Notes under the pieces: model-generated
The model's database searches: none
Told to the model about the DNA's origin: nothing
Seen by the model: the letters and a program-made list of their open reading frames with translations, nothing else
Origin: Sambucus nigra
Taxonomy: Eukaryota; Streptophyta; Magnoliopsida; Dipsacales; Adoxaceae
Assembly (NCBI GenBank): GCA_949130495.1
Contig: OX422216.1
Location: forward strand, 106,399,967-106,463,966
Direction of reading: 5' to 3'
Length of the DNA: 64,000 nucleotides
Program-made: the position numbers and the translations under genes
Shown: piece by piece, positions 33,113-44,222 of the stretch
Position numbering within the stretch: position 1 is the stretch's first letter
Layout of the letters: the number at the start of each line of letters is the position of its first letter

Positions 33113-34504
33113 ATGTTTGTAGTGGCGATGCCTCGCCCAGAGGGAGGCTCGACCGCTCATTTGTATTACATAGAGGAGGATACCTCTAAGGAGGTTGTGA
33201 TTCCTTTAGATTCGATCCCAGTTGTCAGGGAGTATTCCGATGTGTTTCAGGAGATACCAGGCCTACCCCCCAGTCGAGAGATAGACTTTGTCATAGACTT
33301 ATTACCAGATACGAGACCTATAGCACGCGCACCGTACCGTATGGCTCCGGCAGAGATGCGAGAGCTACGAGATCAGATTGAGCAGTTGTTGGGACAGGGG
33401 TTTATCCGGAGGAGTACTTCGCCGTGGGGTGCCCCTGTGTTGTTTGTAAAGAAGAGGGATGGATCGTTGAGGTTGTGTGTGGATTACCGAGAGTTGAATA
33501 AGGTCACGATACGGAATAAGTATCCGTTGCCCCGAATCGATGACTTATTCGACCAGTTGAGAGGAGCTTCTTTCTTCTCAAAGATTGATTTGCGATCGGG
33601 ATACCATCAATTGCGTATCAGGGAAGAGGATGTCTCGAAGACTGCGTTCTTAACGAGATATGGTTCCTACGAGTTTCGGGTTATGCCTTTTGGTTTGACC
33701 AATGCTCCAGCCGTGTTTATGGACTTGATGAATAGGGTATTCAGAGAGTTCCTAGATCAGTTCGTCATTATCTTCATTGATGATATTCTGATTTACTCCC
33801 AGACAGAGGAGGAGCACGCCGAGCATTTGAGGCAGGTTTTGCAGACACTACGTCAGAACGAGCTGTATGCAAAGTATGAGAAATGTGGGTTTTGGCTGAA
33901 AGAGGTTCAGTTTTTGGGACACATTATTTTCGATCGGGGAATATCTGTTGATCCGGGGAAGGTATCCGCGGTGAGGGAGTGGGGACAACCCACGACACCG
34001 ACTGAGATCCGTAGTTTCTTGGGCCTAGCAGGATACTACAGGAGGTTCATTCGGGGATTTTCGAAGATAGCGGGTCCTTTGACACATCTGACTCGTAAGG
34101 GTGTGCCATTCATCTGGAGTGATGCCTGTCAGTTGGCATTTGATGAGTTGAAGGATAAGTTGACCTCAGCACCTATGTTAGCATTGCCGAGGCCGGGAGT
34201 TGAGTATCTAGTCTACACCGATGCGTCCTTGCAAGGACTTGGAGGTGTATTGCAGCAGGAGAGTCAGGCCATAGCTTATGCTTCCCGTAAGCTTAAGCCT
34301 CACGAGAAGAATTACCCCACTCATGACTTGGAGTTAGCGGTAGTGGTATTTGCCCTTCGGATTTGGAGACATTACCTTTTGGGGGAGATGTTTCGATTGT
34401 TCACAGACCACAAGTCCCTACAGTACCTATTCACGCAGAAGGAGTTGAATATGCTGCAACGGAGGTGGCTTGAGTTCGTGAAGGATTATCAGTTTGATAT
34501 CTAA
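33113..34504 (+). pseudogene. B copy 2 reverse transcriptase-RNase H
   Basis: 463 codons, protein identical to copy 1. By eye I noticed only one silent base difference in this stretch (CCGAGG against CCGAGA). Active-site FIDDILIYS and RNase H acidic residues are intact. It ends at the same TAA before YHPGKANV. Confidence 0.93.
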
Positions 34505-35005
34505 TACCACCCGGGGAAGGCTAACGTGGTAGCAGACGCGTTGAGCCGTAGGCCAGTAGATGAAGTGGCAGAGGTGTGGAAGGCAAAGTGGAAGGAGTTG
34601 GGACACCAGGATGCAGTGGCCCGATCATTCATGTCAGTGATGACTGTTACACCGCAGATTGTCACGAGAGTGGTAAAGGCACAAGCAGATGACTCGTTCT
34701 GTCAGGAGCAGATAGTTCGATTATTAACAGAGGGAGCAGAATCCTATACCGTTAGCTCAGACGGGGGATTACGCTTCAATGGCAGACTGGTAGTTCCAGA
34801 AGGGGAGGAACTGCGACACGAGGTGATGGCAGAGTCGCACGGCTCACGGTTCGCGGTACATCCCGGTGGGGACAAAATGTACCAAGACATGAGACGTCAG
34901 TATTGGTGGAGCGGGATGAAGAGAGATATTGCCGTGTTTGTTTCTAAATGCTCCACTTGTCAGCTGGTAAAAGTGGATCATCAGAGACCGACTGGACTTC
35001 TATAG
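34505..35005 (+). pseudogene. B copy 2 RNase H end and integrase zinc domain
   Basis: Same protein as copy 1, including HPGGDKMYQ and CSTCQL. It ends at the same TAG in TGLL-stop-PLEVP. Confidence 0.9.
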
Positions 35006-36102
35006 CCATTAGAGGTTCCGAGGTGGATGTGGGAGAGCATCTCCATGGACTTTATCACGGGGTTGCCTACGTCACAGAGAGGTCACGACTCCATTTGGGT
35101 AATTGTGGACAGGTTGACCAAAGTCGCTCATTTTCTACCCGTAAGGACAGACTACACTACGGGACAGTATGCCCAGCTCTTTATTGTAGAGATAGTGAGA
35201 CTTCACGGTGTGCCCCTAAATATTGTGTCTGACCGAGACAAGATATTTGTTTCACGGTTTTGGGAGAGTTTTCAGGAGGCCATGGGCACGGAATTGCGGT
35301 TGAGTACAGCTTATCATCCGCATACCGATGGGCAAACCGAGCGTACAAACCAAATGTTGGAGGACATGTTGCGTATGTGCATCATTGATTTCGTGGATGG
35401 ATGGGAGCAGTATCTTCCACTGGTGGAGTTTGCTTACAATAACTCCTACCAGTTCACCATTGGCATGGCTCCATTTGAGGCGTTGTACGGTAGACCTTGT
35501 CGTTCCCCATCATGTTGGTTGGAGGTGGGGGGCAACAAACTACTTGGGTCGGAAGTAATTCAGGATACTTCGGCGAGGAGAGAATTGATACGGAGTCGCA
35601 TTCGGGTAGCTCAGGATCGACAGAAGAGCTATGATGATGCGAAGAGGTTCTTCAGGAGTTCCAAGTGGGGGACCAGGTTTTGATCAGAGTATCTCCTATG
35701 AAGGGGATTATGCGATTTGGGAAGAAGGGGAAGTTGGCACCGAGATACGTGGGGCCATTCCCTATCATCGAGCGGATTGGGTCTGTTGCATATAGACTTG
35801 GGTTACCGGAGCATTTGCATCGAATTCATGATGTGTTTCATATTTCCTCGCTATGGAAATATCTTAGAGATAATTTGGCTCATTCTCACATTGCTTTGGA
35901 GGACATCGATCTCCAGCCTGATAGCTCCTACGAGGAGGGGCCGATTGCTATTTTGGACCGAAGTGAGCGGAAACTGCGGTCAAAGATAGTTCCGTTAGTG
36001 CGTGTTCAGTGGCGACATTATAATGTCGAGGAGTCCACATGGGAGCGCGAGGATGAGATGCGCGAACGTTATCCAGAGTTGTTCTTACCAGGTACTTTCT
36101 AA
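35006..36102 (+). pseudogene. B copy 2 integrase core and chromodomain-like end
   Basis: The integrase core runs to GTRF (35683), then the frame shifts. The C-terminal part (35665-36102, 145 codons) is open: GDQVLIRVSPMKG, IHDVFHISSL, and a complete chromodomain-like tail with LVRVQWRHYNVEESTWERED. The shift near SSKWG is shared with copy 1, but the Trp codon and the base near 35752 are intact here. About a dozen substitutions separate this section from copy 1, in contrast with the nearly identical RT. Confidence 0.9.
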
Positions 36103-36106
36103 TTCC

Positions 36107-36142
36107 GAATTTCGGGACGAAATTCTGTTATTAGGGGGGAAG
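36107..36142 (+). other. Inverted repeat plus polypurine tract, B copy 2
   Basis: GAATTTCGGGACGAAATTC (36107-36125) and TTAGGGGGGAAG (36131-36142), two bases before the right LTR. Confidence 0.85.
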
Positions 36143-36144
36143 TA

Positions 36145-39083
36145 TGTAATACCCCGTATTTTTATGATATTTATTTTTGGGATTAATTGAATTAAATGTG
36201 TATTAATTGGGAATTAATCCGGATAAAAATACTAGCGAGATGCGAGTTGGTATTTGATTTTAATGAGTATATATATGGCTATATATGAATATTGAATCAT
36301 GAAATTTGTCGTGAGATTGAAATATGGTAATTTGGAAATTTTGTTGAGACGCGTATGACAGTCGCGTCAGGAATATTATTATTTAATTAAAAAGTGAATT
36401 TTAATTCTATTAACCGTATGGTCGTTTTGAGTGCGCCAACGCGTCCGGAAGGGTCGAAATAGTCAGAAAACACTAGCCGGGGGTTTAGTTTGGGTCCCGG
36501 GACATTTTTAGGTCATGCCGGCAACGTATAAGGGTAGTTTGGTAATTTTGGATTTTTGGGAATTAAAACCCACGAAAATTAGGAATTAATATCTGATTTG
36601 GAATTTACCCACTAAACCCACTAACAACACTTAATGACTAAATGGGCTACGGGAGTTATTGGAATTGGTTCCAAAAGTTTCCTAAGGCAAACCCTAGCCT
36701 CCATTGTCACCTTGGAGAAAAAGACTTGTAGAGAGAGAGAGAGAGGATAATTCTGCAGAGAGAGAGAGAGAAACTCATCAATTCGCCATCAAAATCAGAG
36801 AAATACATAAGGCAAGTGGTTTAATTTACATTATTTTGCAGTGAATGTCTCTTCCATGCTTAGACAATTCTAAAATTTCATTTGTTTGGGAGATTGATGA
36901 AAACCCATAAAATTGGAGTTATAAACTTAATTGTGAAAATAGGTTTGCATGTAGAAATGTTATTTGATGATTGAACTAAAAGAATTACTACTTTTTGTGT
37001 TACAAAAACGGATTTTATTAGGCTCATTGATGATCTAAAATTTCTAGGGTTCATGTTCTTGAAGATTGGGGAAAAATGTAGAGTTTTGATATTTGGATGA
37101 TGTTTAGGATGAATTAACCCCACAAAACACGTTAGTATATGACCTAAGTGTGTTTAGGAATGATTAGAAACCTTGAACAATTGTTGGATTGATGTTTAGA
37201 TGAGATTAGAGGTGAAGAAAAGATGGAAAAACGAGAATAGGAAAATCTGGGCTCTAAACTGGCCTCTCGTTAGAAGACCTGCCCAGGTCGTTCGAACGAG
37301 CTCGTTCGAACGAGCTTTTAACGAGTTGACAGTTTGCCTTCTAACGAGAGGGATGTTCGTTCGATGCCTTTCGTTCGAACGAGATCTCGTTAGATGCCCA
37401 GTTCGTTCGAACGAACTCTCGTTAGAAACAGCCTCGTTCGAACGAGACTTCTAACGAACTGACAGTTTAGGCCTTTTTGGCCTGTTTTGATTTCGCGTGT
37501 CCCGTAACCTTCTTTAATTGTAGAGATAACATTCCCTTGATGATAAATTGTTATAGATGGGATATTTGGGATATATTGAGGAGTAAAAACCTAGAAGTGT
37601 GATTTGAATTGAATGAAAATTGTGGAATAGGACGTGAGTGACTATTACAATGCGAGAATTATTAACGGCTTAAATAATTGAATTAATCGGGAACTTATGA
37701 ATTGTGTAACATTATAAGTCGGTACGAGAATGAGAAGTGTACCACAAATAAATTACGGTGATTACTAAGATGTGTGTTTACTTAGTATATGTATATGCTT
37801 TGATGTGTATGACATACCTACCATACTTGCTATCACGGGAGGTTTACGTTCGCTTAGGGCCCTCTAATCCTTGTGTTGCCCGGATTTAGATTGGTACCTC
37901 GAGAACATAGGTCAGAGAAGGACTTATTGAGATGTTAATAAGTCTGCTGATCGTGGGAGCGTAGGTATGTGCGTGACCCATGTGATGTGACTGTGTTCGC
38001 CTCAATTGTTTGTGATTTGCTATTATCTGAGAACGATTCCTGAGAGATTCGGAATGCGTGATCCTTATGTACGTGATGTACCGGGACGGATAGCAGAGTA
38101 TGTGTGCACCGCAGCTTAGTCTCGAGGTGCTTGTATTGTATATTTATGACGTGAAAAATATACACTTAAGTTAATGAGAACTTTCATGTTGGTACTGTGA
38201 GTATAAATACGATAACGCTTTGAGTAATTATAAAGGGATAACCTGAAATGAATTGTATTGCTTAATTGAGAATCCGAGTGTATGTAAAGCCTCTATTTAA
38301 TTGATAACATTAGAATGTTTAATGGGAACCGAGTAGAAAGGTTAGAACTCATGTCAGTTTAGTTAGATGTAATTATCACTTAGATGGGTGTTATACGTTA
38401 GGGGTGCACAATTAGACGAGAGGTGAGTATTTCATGTGAGTGCACGTCCTAACATGTATTTTGCATTCGTTGTTTTAATGTTATTAAAGCACTTGCTATT
38501 TTAAAATTCTCTCCACTTTCGGGCTCTGACCCGTTTGCTTTCAAATCTATTTTTTTGTAAAAACCATTTTAGGTGCCCAGCCACAAGGACACCATGCATA
38601 GGATTTTCATTCAGGTGACGAGCTGTAGCTGTTTGTGGAAGTTACAGGACTTTGCTAGTAGACGCTTCATCTATCTTGATTCTATATTCAGCTTTTATCA
38701 GTTGTAGGGCATGTCGCCCATTTCTATTAGAAACATTTATTATTTCAGATTTTCAGACTTTGGGCATGTAATTAATTCAGGGTACTTTGTTTTATTTAGT
38801 TTAGTTGTGGGATTGTTGTGAGGAGTTTTTCCTCCGGACTTATTATTATGTTGTTGGTTATTCTATTGCTTCGTTATGATGAATGGTTGTTATTCTTTCA
38901 TTATCCTTATTGCATGTTAATCAGAGTTAACTTAAAATTTGGCAACTCACTTTTTAAATACTAGGTGGTTAGTAATCATTAAAATGTTTTCGACAGTGAT
39001 GCTGTTAACTGAATCAACTTGGCATTTTGTATTAATTTAATAAAGGAGTAGCTACCCGGTATTTAATTAGTCGGGGTGTCACA
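36145..39083 (+). mobile_element. B array, right LTR
   Basis: 2,939 bases with the same termini. Its palindrome array (37265-37457) has an extra CTCGTTCGAACGAG unit. The right flank GGGATGTATTAAATTAATAAG is the 60-base repeat of the A LTR, so this end sits inside A. Confidence 0.93.
37265..37457. repeat. Palindromic array (right LTR)
   Basis: Extra CGTTCGAACGAG unit compared with the other LTRs, and TCGTTAGAAACAGC in place of TCGTTCGAACCAGC. Confidence 0.9.
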
Positions 39084-40991
39084 GGGATGTATTAAATTAA
39101 TAAGTGTGTTAATTAATTTTAATTAGAGTCGGACGATAGACTCGGGAAGGTATTAAATTAATAAGTGTGTTAATTAATTTAATTAGAGTCGGACGATAGA
39201 CTCGGGAAGGTATTAAATTAATAAGTGTGTTAATTAATTTAATTAGAGTCGGACGATAGTCTCGGGAAGGTATTAAATTAAAAAGTGTGTTAATTAATTT
39301 AATTAGAGTCGGACGATAGACTCGGAAAGGTATTAAATTAATAAGTGTGTTAATTAATTTAATTAGAGTCGGACCATAGACTCGGGGAAAATAGTATATT
39401 AATTGAGGTGTGAATTAATTATATTAGAGTCGGACCACAGACTCGGATTGGTGTAAATTTAATTAATGTGTAAATTAATTAAATAGGAGTCGAATCATAG
39501 ACTCGGGCAAATTTCATATAAATTATGATGTAGAGTATTATTATTTAGAGTCGGACCACAGACTCGGAAAGATAATAAATTATTAAGTGAGAAAAGTAAT
39601 TAAGTTGAGTCGGGCCACAGACTCAGGAAATTACAGGCTAGTGTACGGGATTTTGAGTACACGGTAAAGTCGGAATTTATATTATATATATACGGTGTAG
39701 TGATAGTATATATATACGTGTATATTGTGTGTGATATTAAATATCAGTGACTAGATATTTATTTAATTTATATACTCTAGTGCTATCAAGGGAGGTTGCG
39801 CGGTGTGGGTGAATCCCCTAGCTTGAGGAGTAGGGCGAGTATATCCCCAGGTCATACCGTCCGGTATATATGGGTGAGGGATTTATCTCACTTTCAGGGA
39901 AGGAATATGACCGCCTCCACTACGTTTATATTTTGGGCCAAGTTGATGAGCGATCCCAACTTGGGGAACTAGGTTTTGTGAGCACACCTAGTGAGATAGC
40001 ATTTTAGAGGGAATCATCCAACGAGGGTATACTCGAAGGGTTGGATATACGTGTGTTATGTGTGTGGATGTTGTGGTAAAGGTACGTATATAATGGTAGT
40101 ATATATTATATGCGGGTAATAATATAGTGTGTGATGTATTTACTTTATATAACTTGTGACATCGTTATATGCTATTATTTAAGAAGGAATTAATTAAGTT
40201 AATTGTGAGATAACTTATAATTCAAGAATCGTTATACTCGGGTTAGTGTAATATGGCAAGGAGAGGTTATACCAGGACTAGTGGGACGGAGTAATACCAC
40301 TATGTGGGGGTAAAGATAATCGTTAGGTGTGCACAGTAGTGGAGGGGTGAGAATGTCCACAAGGGAGTGCGACACTAACTTAAATATGAAGCGCATTCAT
40401 GCATTTTAAATTACTACAGTTAATTCACTTGCTAAATATTTTCAAAATGTTTTGGGTTCTAACCCTTGCTATAAAACTATTTTCAAAACCTTTTAGGTGT
40501 CCAGCTACAAGGACGCCAGGATTGATATTCTATTCTAGGGACACGGAGCTGTGGCATATGTAGATGCTAGCAGGAGTTTGGATTAGACGCATCGTTCATT
40601 TATTCCTAGAGTAGGAATCATTTATCAGTCTCAGTTTTATTTAGGGCTTGTCGCCCAAACTTCTCAGTACAGTTTTCAGATGTATTTATTCAGGTGTTGA
40701 TTATTGGTGTTGGATTATTTCACTTTGGTGGCCGATGGTTTATTCGACAAATTGTTTATTTAATTATTCAGTTGAGTTTTATTCAGTTGTGTGAATGGTT
40801 TATATTTATTTCCACATGTACTGTTTTGTGTAATTAAAAAGTTAAAATTTGGCACCAACTTTTGGAATGCTAGGTGGTTAGTATGTTTTAAAAAGTTTTC
40901 GACAGTGATGCTAAGGATGATCCAACTGGGATTCCTATTTTAATTTGGTATAGGACTGATCACCCGGTATTTTATTAGGCGGGGTGTCACA
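39084..40991 (+). mobile_element. 3' LTR of A, second part
   Basis: Resumes at a point equal to ~9598 of the left LTR, with five 60-base repeats (39084-39390), looser copies to about 39630, and then the rest of the LTR to GCGGGGTGTCACA. It closes element A. ACTTC follows (the left flank is GCTTC). Confidence 0.92.
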
Positions 40992-41882
40992 ACTTCTTCT
41001 CCGAGATGCTGTTTCGGCCATTAAATCTTCTCCCAAGCTTTTGTCGCCTCTTCCGACATCCTACAACCTCAACCAACTACAAATACACATATAATATGGG
41101 TTCTAAACATCCTAGAACCCGAAACCAACAACAAATTTCAATTAAATCCTAAGTTTCTCAAATTAGGAAATTATTGGGGTTTGTTCGTTTTAACTCCCGA
41201 AAACCCGTTTTATCCACGAAAACCCAACCCAAAATATTTAGAGTTTGTTAATACTAAATTACGATATGAGATTTATGCTCAAAAGTAAATAAAGCAAGTA
41301 AACACTTGCCTCGTGGATACAATCTAACGATCCCGAGTCGAGTCCGGCGGAGTTTGGTCCGAGATCTCCCTTTTCTCCTCTTATTCTTCCTTCCTCTATC
41401 TCTTCTATCTTTTCTTTCTCTTTTCTCCCCTTCTCCCTCTTTATATAAGGAGAAGAGGGTTTTAACCCTTAAAACCCCAAAACGACTCGTTTACTCAATT
41501 ACGAGCCCTTTTTAACTCTAAAATTCCCCGAAACTCAATTTCGACAATCGGACACTCTTTTCCGACAATCTCGACCATTCCGAGACTCACGGCGCAGTCG
41601 AAATTTCCATCCGAGGTACTTGACCGCAAATCACTATTCTAACCCATATGACTTAATGCGGGTTTTCTAATTAAAATCTTACATTATGTCGTTTTACTCA
41701 GTGGAGACATATAATTAAAATACTTCGACATATTTACTTAATCCTAAAAGTAAATACAACACCCATCGAAAATCATTCAATCCTCGAAAATCCCAAAAAT
41801 CACTATTCCGAGAAATTCTCTAAATTTCCAATTTATACCCAATTATGGAATTTAATTGTCTCCAAAAGGACGGGTTGTTACA
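40992..41882 (-). mobile_element. Solo LTR A', 5' portion
   Basis: Minus-strand reading starts TGTAACAACCCGTCC at 41882 and continues into 7660 across the A insertion. It is followed by GCGGG, the duplicate of 4993-4997. It contains a CT-rich stretch (41360-41450). The small plus-strand frame at 41306 is not a gene. Confidence 0.85.
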
Positions 41883-41887
41883 GCGGG
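41883..41887. repeat. Right target-site duplication of A' (GCGGG)
   Basis: Exact copy of 4993-4997. Confidence 0.85.
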
Positions 41888-42175
41888 TTATTGGCAAAAA
41901 AGCTAAACAAAATTGATGAAATGTAAGTTGCATTTAATGATTGTAAGAGAGATATTCTGAAAAACATAAACCTAAAAAAATCGCTAAAATTTAACCGACC
42001 AAACCCTAAACCCCCAAAAGAGCAAAATAATTCAACACCGGAAGAACCCTAGGTTAAATATCAAAATAAATAGAGAAAATACCGTATTTGGCGCATTAAA
42101 CGTTGTAGATACAAAATTGTAGGCCAGACAAAGAGTGTGATAATAGGACTTCTCAACTGTGACTCTATGAGGATT

Positions 42176-42215
42176 TGTGTGTGTGTGTGTGTGTGTGAGA
42201 TAGAGAGAGAGAGAG

Positions 42216-42264
<49 letters not shown>

Positions 42265-42266
42265 TC
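42176..42266. repeat. Compound microsatellite (GT, GA, GATA, G)
   Basis: A run of GT repeats passes into GAGA and GATA repeats and ends in about ten G. Confidence 0.95.
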
Positions 42267-42792
42267 TGATGGAGGAGTAAGAGGTTGGTAACATATCAAC
42301 TTGAGATTCGAATCAAGTTTCCAATGTTTGTCGAGCCACTGTCGCTTTCAAAATGTTAGTTTTTTTCATGGGTGAAGTACCATTTTGATACATTAATTAA
42401 TATTAGTACAGAAGTAATCATCTTTGCTGAACCATCTTGATACGTTAGATATAATTGAGGGGTTGGAGAGATGGACAAAGAGGAGGACATGTGTTTAACG
42501 AAGGGAGTCGAGGATATGGAACGGTGGAAGGGAGATAAAGGATTGCAGAATTTAGGGGTGAGAGAATATATTATTTAGAGTATAGGTGGATACCTTAACA
42601 TGAGATAACAATAATTTTTTGTATTATTTATATTGATTATCTTGTGATATTTTGAAGTAATTATTGAGTGTCCTTAACGCTGTCCAAGAAAAAAAGGGTG
42701 ACGGGATTATTCAAGTATCGCCTAAGTAATTAATAGCATCGCGTTTATAATTTTACTACGTGGACCACTTTAAAATAAAAGGTTAAGGGTCC

Positions 42793-43024
42793 ATTTGGTT
42801 AGGGATAAAATAAATTTTAACGCGATGAAAAGTAATATGGTGAAATACGCTTTCACTTATTTAGAGTTAAATTTTCTTCTCTATTCTTGTTTAAAGTTTC
42901 ATAGTCATAGGATGTGCACTTATTCATAATGTCAACTCAATAAAAATTTAATTTTAAATATATAAAATATATTTTAATATTTTAATTTTTATCGCGATTA
43001 AAAATATTTGATCCGGAACCAAAT
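42793..43024. repeat. MITE-like inverted-repeat element
   Basis: The ends are inverted: ATTTGGTTAGGGAT and ATTTGGTTCCGGAT lead into TTTTAACGCGAT and TTTTAATCGCGAT, arms of about 34 bases. The interior is AT-rich with no coding. No clear target duplication was seen. Confidence 0.55.
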
Positions 43025-43195
43025 CTATTATATACCTCTAATACGATAATAGTAGAGGTGTAAATGATTATTAATGCTCAGAAATTGAAGTGGTTGTTAC
43101 AGAATAAGTTTTGGAAGTATTCGTCACTTGGGGCTATTCACGTGACATTGCTGTATATGCTGTGTATCCTCTCAATGAAATAGGGAGTTGAGGAG

Positions 43196-43555
43196 TTAAC
43201 ACCCTCCGATTAATGATTTTAAGGCTAGGTATCCTTTCATCTTCAACCTCTTTCTCTCCTTGGCTATATATATTGAACCCTCGGCGGATTGGTGGGTGTC
43301 CTCAATCTCATCCACTCCCCACAAAGCGAAGGCTCGAACCGCGTAAGCCGAGGCGGCTACGATAACTGGGGCGAAAATTAGAGGTACTACCAAGTCTGTA
43401 TTGGACCTCCTAAATAAGTGACCCGATAAACACAAAATGTTAGCCGGACTATCCAACATAACCCTAACTGATCCATCTAATTGACACGCCTGAGAACTCG
43501 GAGTTATAGCCGAGACAAACGCAAACTCCACCGAGAAAGAAGACACTGCCACCAT
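43196..43555 (-). CDS. Possible small membrane protein, unknown function
   Basis: 119 codons, not recognised as a known family. The central part (LVVPLIFAPVIVAASAYAV) is a strong candidate membrane segment, preceded by a Cys-containing stretch (ILCLSGHLFRRSNTD). Codon use looks more like a real exon than the surrounding AT-rich DNA. A TATATAC-like box lies about 160 bases upstream on the minus strand (near 43715). The last 25 residues after DEIEDTHQSAEG are basic and may be intron read-through, since a GT follows CCGAGG; further exons may lie below 43196. It could be a true small gene, a first exon, or a remnant. Confidence 0.35.
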   Translation of the reverse strand: MVAVSSFSVEFAFVSAITPSSQACQLDGSVRVMLDSPANILCLSGHLFRRSNTDLVVPLIFAPVIVAASAYAVRAFALWGVDEIEDTHQSAEGSIYIAKERKRLKMKGYLALKSLIGGC

Positions 43556-43943
43556 TACTGTTAGGAGTGCTGTCTATGTGGTGGCGTAGACTAGCAAAGG
43601 CCACCGCGGGTGTTGGAAACGATGGAAGATTGAGTTGAAGAGAGAGTGTCATTTGTAGATACATGTGGTCAAATGTATTGGTCTGTTTTTTGTGTTTGTG
43701 TTTATGTGTATATATGGGTGGAATTAGGTAGGTAGATGGAGATGAACCTAATCTCAATTGCTTTTGAAGGAGGGGTATGTATATCAAGTTTAGTTTGGTT
43801 TAGTTGTTGATGGTGGAGACGAAAACGTCGAGATCAAGAAAGAGAGAGATAATGAAGACTGGCCGACTCCTCTTGTAGTTTTCATTTGTTTATCTATAAT
43901 AATATATTAAAACCATTATGGTGGACATGAATTCAAGTTTGAC

Positions 43944-44222
43944 ATGATCACATATACATTATGATTGTGTATATATACCAGATGTTTGTCATTTTATCAA
44001 GATTATTTTCTTTAAAGTATTTTCAAGAAAAAATTATCTTCTAAAACTATCTTTAAATTTGTGTGAACCACAAATAACATTCTCCATGATCACATACATA
44101 TTGTGGTGGTTTATGTATGCTAGATGTTTGACATTTTGTCAAGTTTTCTTAAAAGTATTTTCAAGCAAAATTTGTCTTCTAAGACCCTCTTTAAATTTGT
44201 GTGAACCACGAATAATATTTCA
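43944..44222. repeat. Two ~142-base direct repeats
   Basis: Each unit begins ATGATCACATA, includes AGATGTTTG.CATTTT.TCAAG and AAAGTATTTTCAAG, and ends TTTAAATTTGTGTGAACCAC. The second copy is about 85% alike by eye. Confidence 0.8.

Larger units (their letters stand above)
41888..43195. other. Gene-free stretch with microsatellite and MITE-like repeat
   Basis: No coding exon recognised. It holds a GT/GA/GATA/G-run microsatellite (42176-42266) and the inverted-repeat element at 42793-43024. Confidence 0.6.

Noticed and set aside
21338..37123. An 81-residue frame conserved in all three B LTRs (21338, 29123, 36878, minus strand)
   Set aside because: It is conserved only because the LTRs are copies; it lies antisense within the LTR with no domain.
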